Origin: Oreohelix idahoensis
Lineage: Eukaryota; Mollusca; Gastropoda; Stylommatophora; Oreohelicidae
Assembly (NCBI GenBank): GCA_024509875.1
Contig: JAMPIV010021228.1
Location: 186,001 to 250,000, forward strand
Direction of reading: 5' to 3'
DNA length: 64,000 bases
Part shown: positions 32,280 through 44,475 of the stretch, piece by piece
How positions within the stretch are numbered: position 1 is the stretch's first letter
Layout of the letters: each line of letters opens with the position of its first letter
Translations under genes and position numbers: made by a program
Notes under the pieces: model-generated
Databases searched by the model: none
The model's input: the letters and a program-made list of their open reading frames with translations, nothing else
Told to the model about the DNA's origin: nothing

Positions 32280-34053
32280 CGTAGCAAAAGGTTTTCCTAG
32301 TGTGATGATAGTGGTAGAGAAGAAGTAGAATCTCTCTCCAGAAAGTATGAAGTTCCAGTGCCCGAGAAGTACACTGGTATCACAAGTGAGTTACAGCTGT
32401 GAATACTCTGAGCTGGACAATAGATTTAGGCTTCAGAAGTATACGGTGCCACTTTCACTATACTAACCCTATGTGATAATACGAGTAAATTAGAAAAAGT
32501 AACTCAAAATTTAACAGTTAAAAATTTACCAAGTCAAATGAGTACAATTTCATAATTTATTATGTACATCTATATATTCTTGTAATGAGAAATGGGTGTT
32601 GGAAGATGGTAAAATGTATGATTATTTATAGTTACAAATTAAAATAAATAATAGAAAAAAATCTTGGATGAATCTTCCAATGAAATTAGAACAGTCTGTC
32701 ACAGTATATTTTTGATATATATCTTGCTATCTAGTCTCTAGCTGTTATCATCATCGACAGTTGTTTTAGAAACTGTTCACATGATTTTTTAGATGGTTAT
32801 ACATAAAACTCATCTGGTATTAGTCACGTCTGCTCGAGGTTCCTCAGACACACTTGAATCAATACACTGTCCTTCAGCCCGCCCTATAACTACGGGGAAC
32901 TAAGGTGTTGAAGATTGGTTGACCTCTAGGCTTCAGTTAGCAGGATCAACGGTCCTCAAGTCTTTGGTTAACTCGATCAGGAACGATCATAAACTCGATC
33001 AGCAATGATCATAAAACTCGATCATAAAACCTGGAACAAAAGGTAATAGGTGGCCATGGTGTTCCAACAATCTCACCACCCACTGTTGTTCATGAGGCGA
33101 CCATGTCTTCAGTGTTTGTATATAAATGAATGAATCATGGTAGTATGTTACAGAGATAGCATGATACGATAATGTCTACTGTGCAGAATTAACAAAATAC
33201 ATGAATAAATCACATGTTATGATACATGGGTACGATATAACCTTTGCCTTCCACTTATGGATGCCAAGTCACTTATGTACTTGCTGGTATGTCGTAAGTT
33301 TCCAGGCAAGAACTAGCCATGATATATTTGGTTAAACAATTAATGGTTATGCTTCCTGACAATGCCGGTGGAGGTTATCTCTGGTTAGCGTCATTCCCTT
33401 TTTATTATGTCTGATACAATCAAATCGAAAATAAAATCTGAAATGAAATGATATTAGTCATACATATATCTTTAATAAACTTACATACCCTCTTAGGATT
33501 AATAAGCTCACGGTGAGGCTGTCTGTACTTGTTTTCTCTTCTTTTCACTGCACACTTACATCCTTCCTTCCTTCCTAGGTATCCTTTCATTTTCCCCATA
33601 TGAAGCTTTCATTCTATCCAAGTTTTATTGAAACCCGTTTAGGCATGTATGTATAATAAATTTTTAAAGATATTTCGCTATCTTTTAGCAGATGTGATGA
33701 CGATGAAAAATGTTAATTATTTTTAAAACTGTTTATATTTGAATAATATCCTTTTGGATATCATTCATATTCTATCTCCTCTTGTGAATTAATATAGTTT
33801 TAATAACTTTCAACCAGGCTTGCTCTTGTGGCTTTAAATTTTCTTCCCTGTTAATGCAAACTTTTAAAGTCGGCCATTCCTATATTCGCTATTTCCTCAT
33901 TCTTCAATACCGTCCGGCTAAACGTAATTCCCATTTTTCCGCCTCCTTCAAACTTCAAAGCAAGATCCGTCGCGTGTTATCCCTGCGCTGTGTGTGTGTG
34001 TCGCGTTACACATGTTTTCACAAACAAAGCAAGTGGTACCAAATCTCGCTACA
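32280..34053 (-). repeat. 3' LTR of Gmr1-type copy 2
   Basis: Its plus-strand ends are (c)GTAGC... and ...CTCGCTACA; the first T is mutated to C. It matches 53907-55647 apart from ~245 bp present only here (about 32500-32745) and ~225 bp missing near 33530. The next bases (34054-34068) give an AAAGAAGAGGGCTC polypurine tract on the minus strand. Confidence 0.9.
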
Positions 34054-34085
34054 GAGCCCTCTTCTTTAAAACAGTGCATGCACGG

Positions 34086-34993
34086 TTAACTTTTTGGTAA
34101 CACATGCTGCAGTTTCTCCTTACTTTTCTGTTTCTCTATATCTCCTTTGATAGGATGACGACTTAACAAATCGGATCCAAGATTGTCCCGTCCTGGAATG
34201 TATCTCACATTGAACGAATATGGAGATAACAGTAAACTCCACCTTAAAAGTCGTGAATTTAATTTTTTAGACACCGCTAAAAACATCAAAGGCTGGTGAT
34301 CGCTTTCCAAATGAAGTGTTTCCCGTAAAGAAAAGGAGCGAATTTGTCGATCGACCAGATCAAAGCGAGGCATTCACGTTCAACTGTAGAATAATTTCTT
34401 TCAGCTGCATTTAACTTTCTACTGGCAAAAGCTACTGGTAATAGCACATGTGGCGGTGTGTCTGCCCGCTGTAGTAATGTTGCTCCGATGCATACATTGC
34501 TAGCATCCGTTCTTAGTACGAATTCTTGTGTGAGATCGGGAAGGGCAAGGATAGGTTTATTTGTCAGCTTATTTTTCAACTATGTATAAGCCCCTGTAGA
34601 GATAGTGTGACCTAAAAATTCCAATTTCTCACATCCAATATGACACTTAGTTGGACGTGCTGTCAATCCCGTTTCTCTCAGTCTATTTAACAACATGGAG
34701 AGTGCTACTATGTGTTCCTCGAATGTAGTGGTAGCAATCAGAATATCATCCATGAAGTTGGTGATATGAGGATTTTGTAATGGTTCCAACAATTTCCTCA
34801 TCATTCTGGAGAAGATACTTGGAGCATTCTTTAAACCAAATGGAAGTACATTGAACTCGTAATGTCCATCCGGTGTACTAAAGGCTAACAGTTTCCTAAC
34901 TTCTGGTTTCACTGGTATTTGATAGTATCCCTTGCTTAGATCTACTTTTGAAATATACCGAGCCTTACTCAATGTAGCAAACAACTGATTGGT
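34086..34993 (-). pseudogene. pol: RT (C-terminal half) and RNase H of Gmr1-type copy 2
   Basis: Continues the RT that stops at about 50015 on the far side of the inserted element. It reads FATLSKARYISKVDLSKGYY, then VLPFGLKNAPSIFSRMMRK, FMDDILIATTTFEEH and FLGHTISTG. It then jumps to AYT-stop-LKNKLTNKP, so the ~70 codons of RT thumb/connection present in copy 1 are deleted, and a TAG replaces a GAG. RNase H follows (VLRTDASNVCIGATLL, TVERECLALIWSID, SDHQPL, ending near 34090), with a frameshift near 34310. Confidence 0.9.
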
Positions 34994-34998
34994 GTCAG

Positions 34999-36319
34999 TG
35001 TTGCTGTCGTTTTTGACGGAGTCATATAGGTAAATCTATTTAATACTTTTGTTGTAAAACTTTGTTGGTCAAAGTTGGATAATTGGGTATTAACTTCTAT
35101 GACAGGTTGTTTAAAGGGTTATCTTATCTTTCTTTCAATCGTTGTCGTTGATCTGTCTGAACGATGCTCAGTTTTATGATGTCTAGGGATGCACAGAGTT
35201 CTGAGCGCGAACTGTGACTTCCGTCATCTAGATTGTGATCTGGGCTACCGGACGACGATGTCCGTTGTGTTTTCCTCTAGATCATCATGGGGATTGGAAA
35301 GTTTCGATATGACTGAAATGTCAATGTTTTCCCCAGTGATTGTTTGTTAAAGGTGTATCCGGAAGATTCTGTATGAAGGTAAATGACATTCTTATTACTA
35401 TGCCCTTGGCTGCAGAACATTTGAAATTACCTATCTGTCGAATGAAGCTCACAGATCTTGAGAGACAGAATTTCTTCTTTGCTTCTAGTTCTAGCCAAAT
35501 GAGACTATATGTTTTCAAGTGAACAGAAGCCTAATGATGATGATAAATTATTGTGGACGCCACAGGTTGGCGGTATATATATATATGTTTAGCATGGTTT
35601 GATCGTGCCTGCTAACAAAGGATACACAGCTGTCTACATATTGGGGCCCTGTATTACGGCCAATATTTTCAGCAAGAGGAAATATATCTGGCGAGCTATA
35701 CCAGTTGAATAACAGCCTTATGTATTATTGCTACGCAATTTAGGAGCTCGTTCGTTGAACGACAGAGCTAATTAAGTACCTGACGCGCTGAGTCAATGGT
35801 ACGGAAGTTACATTACATATTGTAACATTAGGACAGATGATGTTTGATGTATGATGCAAGCCTTTGATTACCAGACATTTAACAGTCATTTATTATTTAT
35901 GTGAAGTCCTTGATATTGTCGATTTGACTGTCCTGTTGATGCTACTGTCAGTTTCGTAAATAAATGTTTGAAACGTGCCAGCAGTCTTCGATTCATCATT
36001 GACTACTGCATGTGAGTGTATGGGTGCATTATTGACTTTACTAAGAGCCTCAAGCATTCGTGTTTTCGTCTACACCCACACTCAGCACATCATAATACCA
36101 ATATCACAGATCTACAACATGTACGCTGTTTACTGTGAGTGATCATAGTACCCCTGGCAGTGCCTCACTCTGGTGGCCGTTACATTCCTGGTGATCTACA
36201 TCGACACCGCAACATTACACAGTCCAGGTGATAAACGACACGTTCACTCTGCCAGCTTTCACATCACTCATAAACAGTACGTTACATTCATGGTGGCCGT
36301 TACAAAACAGACGGTTACA
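34999..36319 (+). repeat. 5' LTR of second gypsy-like element
   Basis: 1321 bp, TG...CA ends. It is nearly the same as 48674-50009 (1336 bp), the later copy having a short duplication around CCTGGCCGTTACATTTC. A possible PBS (TGGTGGACCAGAT) starts at 36324, four bases past the LTR; this is weak because the same words recur inside the LTR. Confidence 0.92.
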
Positions 36320-39300
36320 TTTATGGTGGACCAGATTTGTGGGTTTTCTACATTTTCAAGACAGTGGCAAATAGGTCAACAACTGAGCTGACTCACATAA
36401 ACACTGGCGTTGGCATTTTTGTGTTACTGCTACATGGACCACAACTGCATTCTGAGCTATCAAGTCACATCACTACCTATCGACCTAAGATTGTAAACAG
36501 TACCGCTGGTTGTTGTGGTAAAGTGGGATGTTATAAATATTTATAGGGGACTTAGTGTACTGACTGAGATCAGCTGTGAAGGTATCTATATCTAATAAGA
36601 GTAGTGTATTATAGATAACCTTACTTGCTGCCACATATGTATACCTCAGTCAGAATTATTCCGGAATATTGTGATGACTACGTTATATGTCTAGGGTATG
36701 TATATGATGAAGTGTAAGTCACAACAACAACAGACAGATAAACAATTTAATTTATTCCACCACACTTGACAACACTGTGACACTCACATACATATAACAC
36801 TCTATGAGAATATCTTAAATGAGTCACTGATAACTTTTCAAATATCAATATGTATTCAGTGCTGTCATTAATGTATATGTGTCCTGATTCAAATACAAAG
36901 TGAACCAGGAATCACAATCAATTTTAATTACAAGTTATATGTACAGAATTTATCAATATGAATCTTGTAGTGACATATTTTATTAATATTATCCTATGTG
37001 TGTCAGTTGTGTAGTAGTAATATGAGGAATACTGGTTTTGTTTTGTTTTTTTTCAAGCTCTGTTGGTATTTGTCATCATGACTTCAATAGTTTGTTTCTG
37101 TTGGAACTAGTATTAGAGATGTTCTCAGTTCCTGGCATTAAAACAATAATTTCCCCTCTTAATTTGATTTTACAATGTCAGTTTAAGCTGGGGGTACATA
37201 GTGTTGAGCTCAGCTGGCCACATCAGCTTATCTTTCGTGATGGCGGCAGGAAAAGACTCCTCTGCTCGATTTCTCCCCAATGAGCTCAATCTGGAGCCAC
37301 CTCACTGTTTCAATATCAATAATGTATTCAGTGCTATAGAAGGTTGTACCTGTACTTCGACTAATTTATACTCTAGCTCTACACTGAGCACAATACACAA
37401 CAAACCTGAGTTCAGAGCGTTAGGCCAACTGTCAGCTTCATCTGAATTACTTTACACCAGTATATTCCTCCCACTACGCCTCTGCAATTCCAGCATTATT
37501 TCTTTCTAGTCAATAATCTAGATGTCAGTGTACTGCTTGGCAATTCCATGTAGTTTTACTTTCCACCGACACCTTCTGTTCAGGCTGGAGCACTATAGGC
37601 TTTACCTCATGTTCGCTACTGAACCACACATATATACAGATTTAAAAAGATATCAAATATTTCAAACCTACCACAATTCATGGAAATAATACACAGTGAC
37701 GTTGAATGGCAATGAATATAGCACAACTCCGATCTGCCGATGTCCCAGGCTTTATTTTAGGTAAAAAATATACACTGGTGCTCAACGCACTGTTTCTTAG
37801 TAGGTTTATTACAAGATGTGGCCCTGAACAGACGCCCTGAATTGAGTATATTCGCAGCTCTAACCAATCAGGCCATGTTTACCCAATTGTTTGAAAAAAA
37901 GTACTTCTACTCCCGTTTCCCCTGACAACGAAAGATAGTATTTATAGTCCGATTAATCGTGTTTAGCCTTACATTTGTTGCGCTCCAATCAAATAGGAGT
38001 TAACATGGAGACTCATTTCCCGTACAATGGTGGCCTAAAATTCTGCCACTGAGTGATTCTGATTTTGGTGTTGTCTGACACCCTCACTATTTTATTTTGG
38101 CTATAATTTGGTAATTCTTAGACTATTTGCGTAACGTTTAACATATTATTTGTCAGCAAGTCCTAAGGAACCCAAATATACAAATTTAATGGAGCCAATA
38201 TGCATTTTTCACTAGGATAGTCGCGCTGTTACCACTTCCTCACTTCCAAACTTTAGGGTGTCTGGGTACTGTCATGTTTTCAAACGTAAACCAGTATAAT
38301 GTCATAATTCCCAATAAGCGTTTCTCAGGATTTTAAAACCTAACTCTGGTATGGGTAGTGTTTTTTATCACTGTCGATTTGAAAAAAAGCTAGTGCTTGT
38401 GGCCTTACACGCGTGATGGTAGTAATTGTGTATCGCGCGACTCGTGTTAGTATTGCCTGTGCCTGCTTTCTGCCTCTCCCTTCTTTCTATCTTTAGTCCA
38501 TCTGTCTTTTGTTTTTGGTAACATAGTGTAGAAAAAGACATGAATGGAATTTTAATTCTAGGTCAACTTGCGTATTTCAAGGTTTTTCTTTGAAATGGAG
38601 TACACTTTTTAGTGTGTGTGGGAAACGCGTGTATACTGCAGAAGGCTTTACTATCAACGTGAAACGTTACAATTTGCAGACGAAGGAGAACACAGGGGAA
38701 TTTCGAGTACAGTCATTGTGACAGCACTGTTCTTTACCATTCTTCTTTCCTTTTATTAAATTTATTTGTTAGACCTTATATTGTCCTTTTAATTTATATA
38801 TGTGGATGTAGAATTTCACGACAGTTGTTTACACTACATTCTGAGCTATCAAGTCACATCGTTACCTGTCAACTTAAGAACGTAAACAGTACCGCTGGTT
38901 GTTTACATTACATTCTACAAACATATCGACGTTGGATTTTCTAGTCTCAACTGGTGTCGAGTATGATTTTTGTAGCTACACTTTGGAGACCACTGCCTGT
39001 TATGAAGTTACGGTGACCTTCAACGGTGGATCGTCTACCATTGTTGTTGAAAGTAGTACAGCATTATATTGCATCTTTGCGGCTATTGAGGAGTGTGCTA
39101 AAAGATAAGTGGCCGGTTTTAGTGTGTAAACTGTGCCTTTATTTTGTGTATAGCTGAGCCTTCCTCTAAACACATTCTACACATTGTGTATTTATATATG
39201 CCATACATGTTTTTGTATACATGTTTTTGTTTACATGTTTATTTAGTGTGTATTTCAGCGGGCTGGTTGGGTAAGGAGACTCCGATAGAAAATACCACGT

Positions 39301-39942
39301 GATAGAGGTTCTATCGTGAGCGTTTTCTGTAGGATTACGCATATTTCCCCAGTGGAAATTGCAAGCAACCTGTGTTGCTACTTTTCAGTTTTTTTCTTAG
39401 CTGTGACGAGATGTGTTAGTGTTGTTTTCGTTATTTTTTCCATTCTTTGATTTACGATTTGTTTTGTTTGTATCTGTTCGTCTTTCCTTACTTTCATTTA
39501 TTTCTATTCACCTTTTTTGTTTATAACAGTGTTGTCATTTGTTTAATTTTCGCAGTTATCATTGTAAAATTTTACAACATTAGATTCAGTTAAGCTTTAT
39601 TTATTATTTGACTTCTGCGAACGTTTTCGGTTGTTGTTTTGTATTCTTGTCTTTGTATTTATTAATGTAATACATTGTTGTCATACAGTCTATAGATATA
39701 CTTGATCATTGACTATTAGTATTAATATCATACACTTTTCAGATAAAGGTTACTTATAATGATAATATTATAGAGAAACAAGGTAACTATACAAGGTCTT
39801 TGATTAAGACTTGTCTCTCAAAGAGAGTGAAATAGAGTGCAGTGAGTATACAAGTCTAGTATTACAGACTTGTCTTCCATCAAAGTGAGATAAGGTAATT
39901 TATTTAATTTTTCAGGTTACTGATCTCACATTATCAGACATA
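36320..39942 (+). other. Long leader of second gypsy-like element, unassigned
   Basis: 3.6 kb before the Gag-like frame without a recognised domain. A ~70-bp sequence (TTCTGAGCTATCAAGTCACA...GTACCGCTGGTTGTT) occurs at about 36448-36515 and again at 38838-38905, so the 2.4 kb between may be an old insertion or duplication. A 69-codon frame at 38899-39108 has no recognised product. Confidence 0.45.
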
Positions 39943-41980
39943 ATGTCAGACATGATGGATATTGTACATCATTTTCTTCAGGAAGGAAGAAAATTACGTT
40001 TATTTGGTAAAGACTGTGAGGATTATGCCACAGAGCATTTCCTACTTCAGGCGAGTGATGGTCTTGGAGAATATGCTATATGTAATTATAGAAAGAGCTA
40101 TTCTAAGGATAGAGTATTTAGACTTTCTAAATCACTATCCACACTCTTTTATGATGAAGGTAATGTTGTTGAGTTGAATGCGTTGACCAAAAAAAACCGA
40201 TAAATGATCTTCAGGGTGACAAGAAAGCTATTATTGATGCGTTTCAGCAGATGAAAATGCAGCTGATGCAAAAAAAGAAGAGCAGAAGAATTAGAAAAAC
40301 AATTAATACAAAATAAACTTGACAGGGAGAGAAATGAGTTATGAGGAAAAACAAAAAATTATTGAAAGATTACTCATTGAGAAAAAGGAGCTGGAAGATG
40401 AAGTGAGCTCAATGAAGAACAATCATCTTTGTAAAGAACAGTCTCTTAACAGTGAGCTAAAGCAAGTCAAAATGGACTATAAGAAATTAAATGTTGAAGC
40501 TAAGAGACATGAGGATGACTTACATAAAGCAAACTTGGAACTTGCTAGTGCGCAAGATATGTGTTGCAAATTAAAAGCTCAGGCCAGACAAGACAAGAAG
40601 TCTTATGAAGAAACCATTCTGGAGTTAAGAAGTGAGGTGAATCTTCTGCGAAGTACTGCTATAAAGAAGAGTATGGAATCTCTGGAGGAGATTAAGGTGT
40701 TTAAGAATAAGAAGGATATTGAGATTCAGTCACTGCAATTGGAGTTAACACAGTTGAGAGCGAATAAAGAAAAAGATGAGAAAGTTGATGAACTTAGGAC
40801 TACTCATCATAGTGCTATGGAAGCACTCAAATTTGAACTTGTTCAAGAGAGAGCTTAGACTATAGAGAATATCCAAATCCACCATCAGGAAATTAAGAAC
40901 CTTAAATTGGAAAATGCATCTCAAAAGGAGAAGTTGGGAAACGATCTTAAAGATAGGATGGTTAAAGAGAAGACTCTAACTTCACAGTTGGATGACTTAA
41001 GGTTAGATTGCAACAGACTTCATGTTAAAGTCAATGAGAGAATTCATAAAGCTGTTGTTAGAGAGAAAGCTGTTGCAGAAGTAGAAATTGCAAAACTTCG
41101 CAACAGAATTGATGGTTTATTAGATATTGTTTTGAACAACAGGATGTTGTCTACTAATAAGGTGAATGGATTTAAACATAAACCTGAGGGTCAACATGTT
41201 GCTAATGCAAAGAGCCAGTCACATGCACTCAATGCTCATAGTAACACTAAGCAAGATGTGAACAAATCTTTTCGTGGCAAATATAGTTTCCCACGAAATA
41301 ACGATACTGCCTCTAATGGGATTTGGCGTCAGGCCAACAAAAGTAAATTAAGTGTCAGTCTTTTGGATCACGGTGAGGACTTTGATAAATGTCATGACAA
41401 GATTCCTCAGAAAAACCGTGCATCGACTTTTCAAATTTCTGATAAGTTGGTAAAAGAAAACAAAACTATTAGTATCCATCATACTCAGCTCAGTCAGTAC
41501 GATGTACCTATTAAGCACATTGACACAGGCAAAAATAAAAGCAATTTTACTAAGAGAAATAATAGTGATTGTGGACATTACCAAACGCGTCCATCACATA
41601 ATAGTTCTTCCTCAAAGAACTGGAGGCAATTTAATTGTCCTCAACATTTTGGTCCCAGTGACTATAGGAATTTTGATAAGGGTTATCAACATTGTAATAG
41701 TTGTTCTTCAGGACAACAAAAACCATCAAATAGATATTTTATTCAGAAGAGTCATAACTATGTTAACAGTCATAACTATGTTAACTGGAGTTCAAATAAG
41801 AGCAATGGGCTCAACAGAGATAATAATTTTGATAGATCTCGTTGTGATGGTAGATCTCAACATGAATCTACTTACTATAGATCTCATCTACGATTTGCGG
41901 ATTCTCATGATATAGAACTAGATTTAAGTCTGTTCTTTAACATCATATTAACACATGTGTTTTCACATAAGTTCCGTTAA
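39943..41980 (+). pseudogene. Gag-like coiled-coil protein of second gypsy-like element
   Basis: Starts MSDMMDIVHHFLQEGRKL in a 86-codon segment. After frameshifts (about 40192-40280) a long heptad-rich coiled coil runs from 40280 to about 41150 (KKELEDEVSSMK, KKLNVEAKRHEDDLHKANLE, LQLELTQLRANKEK types), with one in-frame TAG at 40856-40858. The C-terminal 270 residues are Asn/Ser/His-rich with scattered Cys and His (FNCPQHFG ... YQHCNSC). There is no normal CCHC knuckle. Its place between LTR and RT suggests Gag, but the sequence is unlike usual Ty3/gypsy Gag. Function is inferred from position only. Confidence 0.6.
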
Positions 41981-41984
41981 CTGA

Positions 41985-42420
41985 ACGCGCTAAACCTTTC
42001 ACTGCTTTCTCAACACCTAGGGGTTTGTATCAATGGAATTTTATGCCTTTCGGGCTGATGAACGCCCCAGCTACTTTCGTACGCATGATGCGTCGAATTC
42101 TCTCATATCGTACAGACGTCATCGCATACTTGGACGACATCTGTCTTTTCAGTGATACTTGGGAAGAACACTATTCGGGTTTAAATGAGTTACTGTCTAC
42201 TCTACGCGAGCATAATTTGACTGCAAAACCCTCTAAAGCCTTTGTTGGGTTTAGTGAAATCTCTTTCCTAGGTCATCGTGTTGGTCATGGTCTATTGAAG
42301 AAAGAGGACCAAAACTTTTCCAAGATATTAAATATCTCCGTTCCTAAAACAAAAAAGCAAGTACGTAGTCTCTTGGGATTAATACAATTCTACGGAAGAT
42401 TCATTAAGAATCTGTCCTCC
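41985..42420 (+). pseudogene. pol: RT fragment of second gypsy-like element
   Basis: Reads LTERAKPFTAFSTPRGLYQW, then FMPFGLMNAPATFVRMMRRI, AYLDDICLFSDTWEEH (catalytic D-D) and FLGHRVGHG, up to FYGRFIKNLSS at the family-B insertion. The RT N-terminal third, including motif A, is missing: the Gag-like frame ends only a few bases upstream. It continues at 47389. Confidence 0.9.
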
Positions 42421-42453
42421 TTCTTCTTCTTCTTGCGATCGCATCTTTGATGA

Positions 42454-43930
42454 TTACACCGTCAGACGAGTTCTCATGATGAATTCGACTGTTGTTTGAA
42501 GTTCCTCTTTAACTCCATATAGCTTTGAATTTAGTGTTGAGTCATTGGGCCAGTATATCTTTCTTAACTGGTCATACAGAGGACAGTCCTGTAGAACATG
42601 CTCAGCAGTTTGTTCGTTTAATCCACATGTGCACAGTGGTGAAGCAGACAATCGTAACTTGTGCATGTGTTTATTCAGTTTGTTATGCCCTGTCCTGAGT
42701 CGAAAAATAGTTATCTGTCCCTGCCGGTCGAGAGTGTGATAGTCGTCTTTGGGTTGGTTCTGTTCTCTTCTTATAGTCTGGATAGCTCTCTTTTTCTCAA
42801 AGTATGTGACTTCATTATCTTCTTGTTCACATTCTCCTCCCTTTTTTGCAAGTTTATCTGCCTTTTCATTTCCGGGTACACCACAATGAGATGGTACCCA
42901 CTGAAGTATGGTTCTCTTTTTGGCAGCTACCTTGTTTAGTTCATTTCTCAGATGCGGGAGTTTACCACCCTTGAGAGCTTGCAGGACAGACAGTGCATCT
43001 GTGAGGATGACTACCTGGTGGCAGTCAGAGTTGGTGTTATAAATCATATTTGCAGCTTGCTCTAGAGCTTGAACCTCAGCTGTATAGTTGGAACAGAATT
43101 TACCAGTGGGAATGTGCCTAGTCTCATAGTGGTTGTCAGGATATGAGATAAAGATACCGGCACCTCCATTCCTAACAGCATTAGTTGCTGATCCATCTGT
43201 ATAGGCATGTATCCATGATTGATCGGGATAGCTTTCTTGGATCATACTCAATGTAGCAGTTCGTTTTTGCAGATCATTATACTCACATCCACTTGTGAGA
43301 CCACTGACCGACGTATTAATTTGGAGGGCACTGCTGGCCTGCTCCCATGGTACAGGGTATAGGGTGGGCTTCAGTGGTGTTGTTGTCTTCATAGATAGGT
43401 CTTCTTGATGCTGTCTTATAAGTCTTTTTCCCCGATGCACAAAGCTGCTACGCTTTAGACGTCCCAATGCCAGATCATCTAGTCTTGCCTTCATTGGGTG
43501 CGTTGGCATACTGTTGTACTTTTCCATCTGGATCATGGTCTTTGTGTCTCTTCTATGGGACAATGTCTGTAATCCAGCAACCTTCTGCATCTCTGTTATT
43601 GGTGTAGTTTTCATGGCTCCTGTAATGAGCCTGAGAGCTTGATTTTGCACCTTGTCCAAGGACTGCAGATGTGAGTTAGCAGCTGATGACCATGCTGCTG
43701 AGCTAAACTCTAAGTGTGGTCTTATTACTCCATATAAATCTTCTTTAGATTTCGTTCATTTGCTCCCCAGTTGGTACCTGCCAATTTTCTGAGTATGCCT
43801 AGTCGTCTTCGGGCCTTTCCTTCTGCATTTTCAATATGCTTATTCCATGTAAGCCTTTGGTCAAATGTCACCCCAAGATAGGTGGGGTAGCTTTCTTCCT
43901 TGATAACGGTTTGTCCCTAGGTGTATGTTA
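42454..43930 (-). pseudogene. RT C-terminus, RNase H and Cys/His tail of family-B element
   Basis: Open for 401 codons from 43659. RT thumb-type residues (DKVQNQALRLITGA) lead to RNase H with WIHAYTDGSATNAVRNGG (first D), CSNYTAEVQALEQAA (E), VVILTDALSVLQAL (D) and VPSHCGVPGNEKADKLAKKG (final H/D motif). The end has CTCGLNEQTAEHVLQDC, a C-x-C...H-x4-C motif. The frame between 43660 and 43927 joins this to the RT core by a shift. The stop is only about 33 bp from the element's 3' end. Confidence 0.9.
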
Positions 43931-44475
43931 GCTGATTTGTCCTTTGGGGGCGAGGGAGAACAGTGTTGTGGAGGTTTTGTCTGTGTTTATTGTGATAAGC
44001 CATTTCTCTGCCCATGACACTAGCATGTCTGCTGCCCGCTGCATTCTATAATTTGCTGTGGTGACATTTTCATCAGCGCACCAGAGTACTAGGTCATCTG
44101 CATATAAGGCAGCTTTCACTCCTGCAGGGAGATCTTTCACCAGGTCATTGATGTAAACAAGGAAGAGTGTAGGGGAAATTACTCCTCCTTGAGGTACCCC
44201 CTGATGGAGCAACACTTTTCTGCTCTGCAGACCGTCAAGAGTGACTCTAGTTCTCCTGTTATGCAAGTATGACTGGATCCATTTCATCATGTTGCCTTGG
44301 ATTCCACCTCTCCCAAGTTTTGCAATGAGGCCATCTTTCCACACCCTGTCAAAGGCCTGCTTGAAGTCGACCCAGATCGTTAGGACCTTTTTCTTCTCCT
44401 GAAAGGCATCTTCTATTGCTTGAGACAAGTAAGTAACTTGGTCTTCTATACTGTAGCATTCTCTAAATCCAGCTT
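43928..44475 (-). pseudogene. RT core of family-B element
   Basis: Motif A in TIWVDFKQAFDRVWKDG, motif B in GVPQGGVISPTLFLVYINDL and the catalytic A-D-D in AALYADDLVLW, followed by WLITINTDKT. It is in a different frame from the N-terminal RT part; the shift lies near 44470 (at the codons for the residues preceding AGFRE). Confidence 0.9.

Noticed and set aside
35321..35522. 60-65 codon frames present twice (also 48996-49197)
   Set aside because: They are within the LTRs of the second gypsy-like element on either strand; no domain.
38899..39108. 69-codon frame in the LTR-element leader
   Set aside because: Short, no domain, and part of its upstream sequence is a duplicated noncoding repeat.
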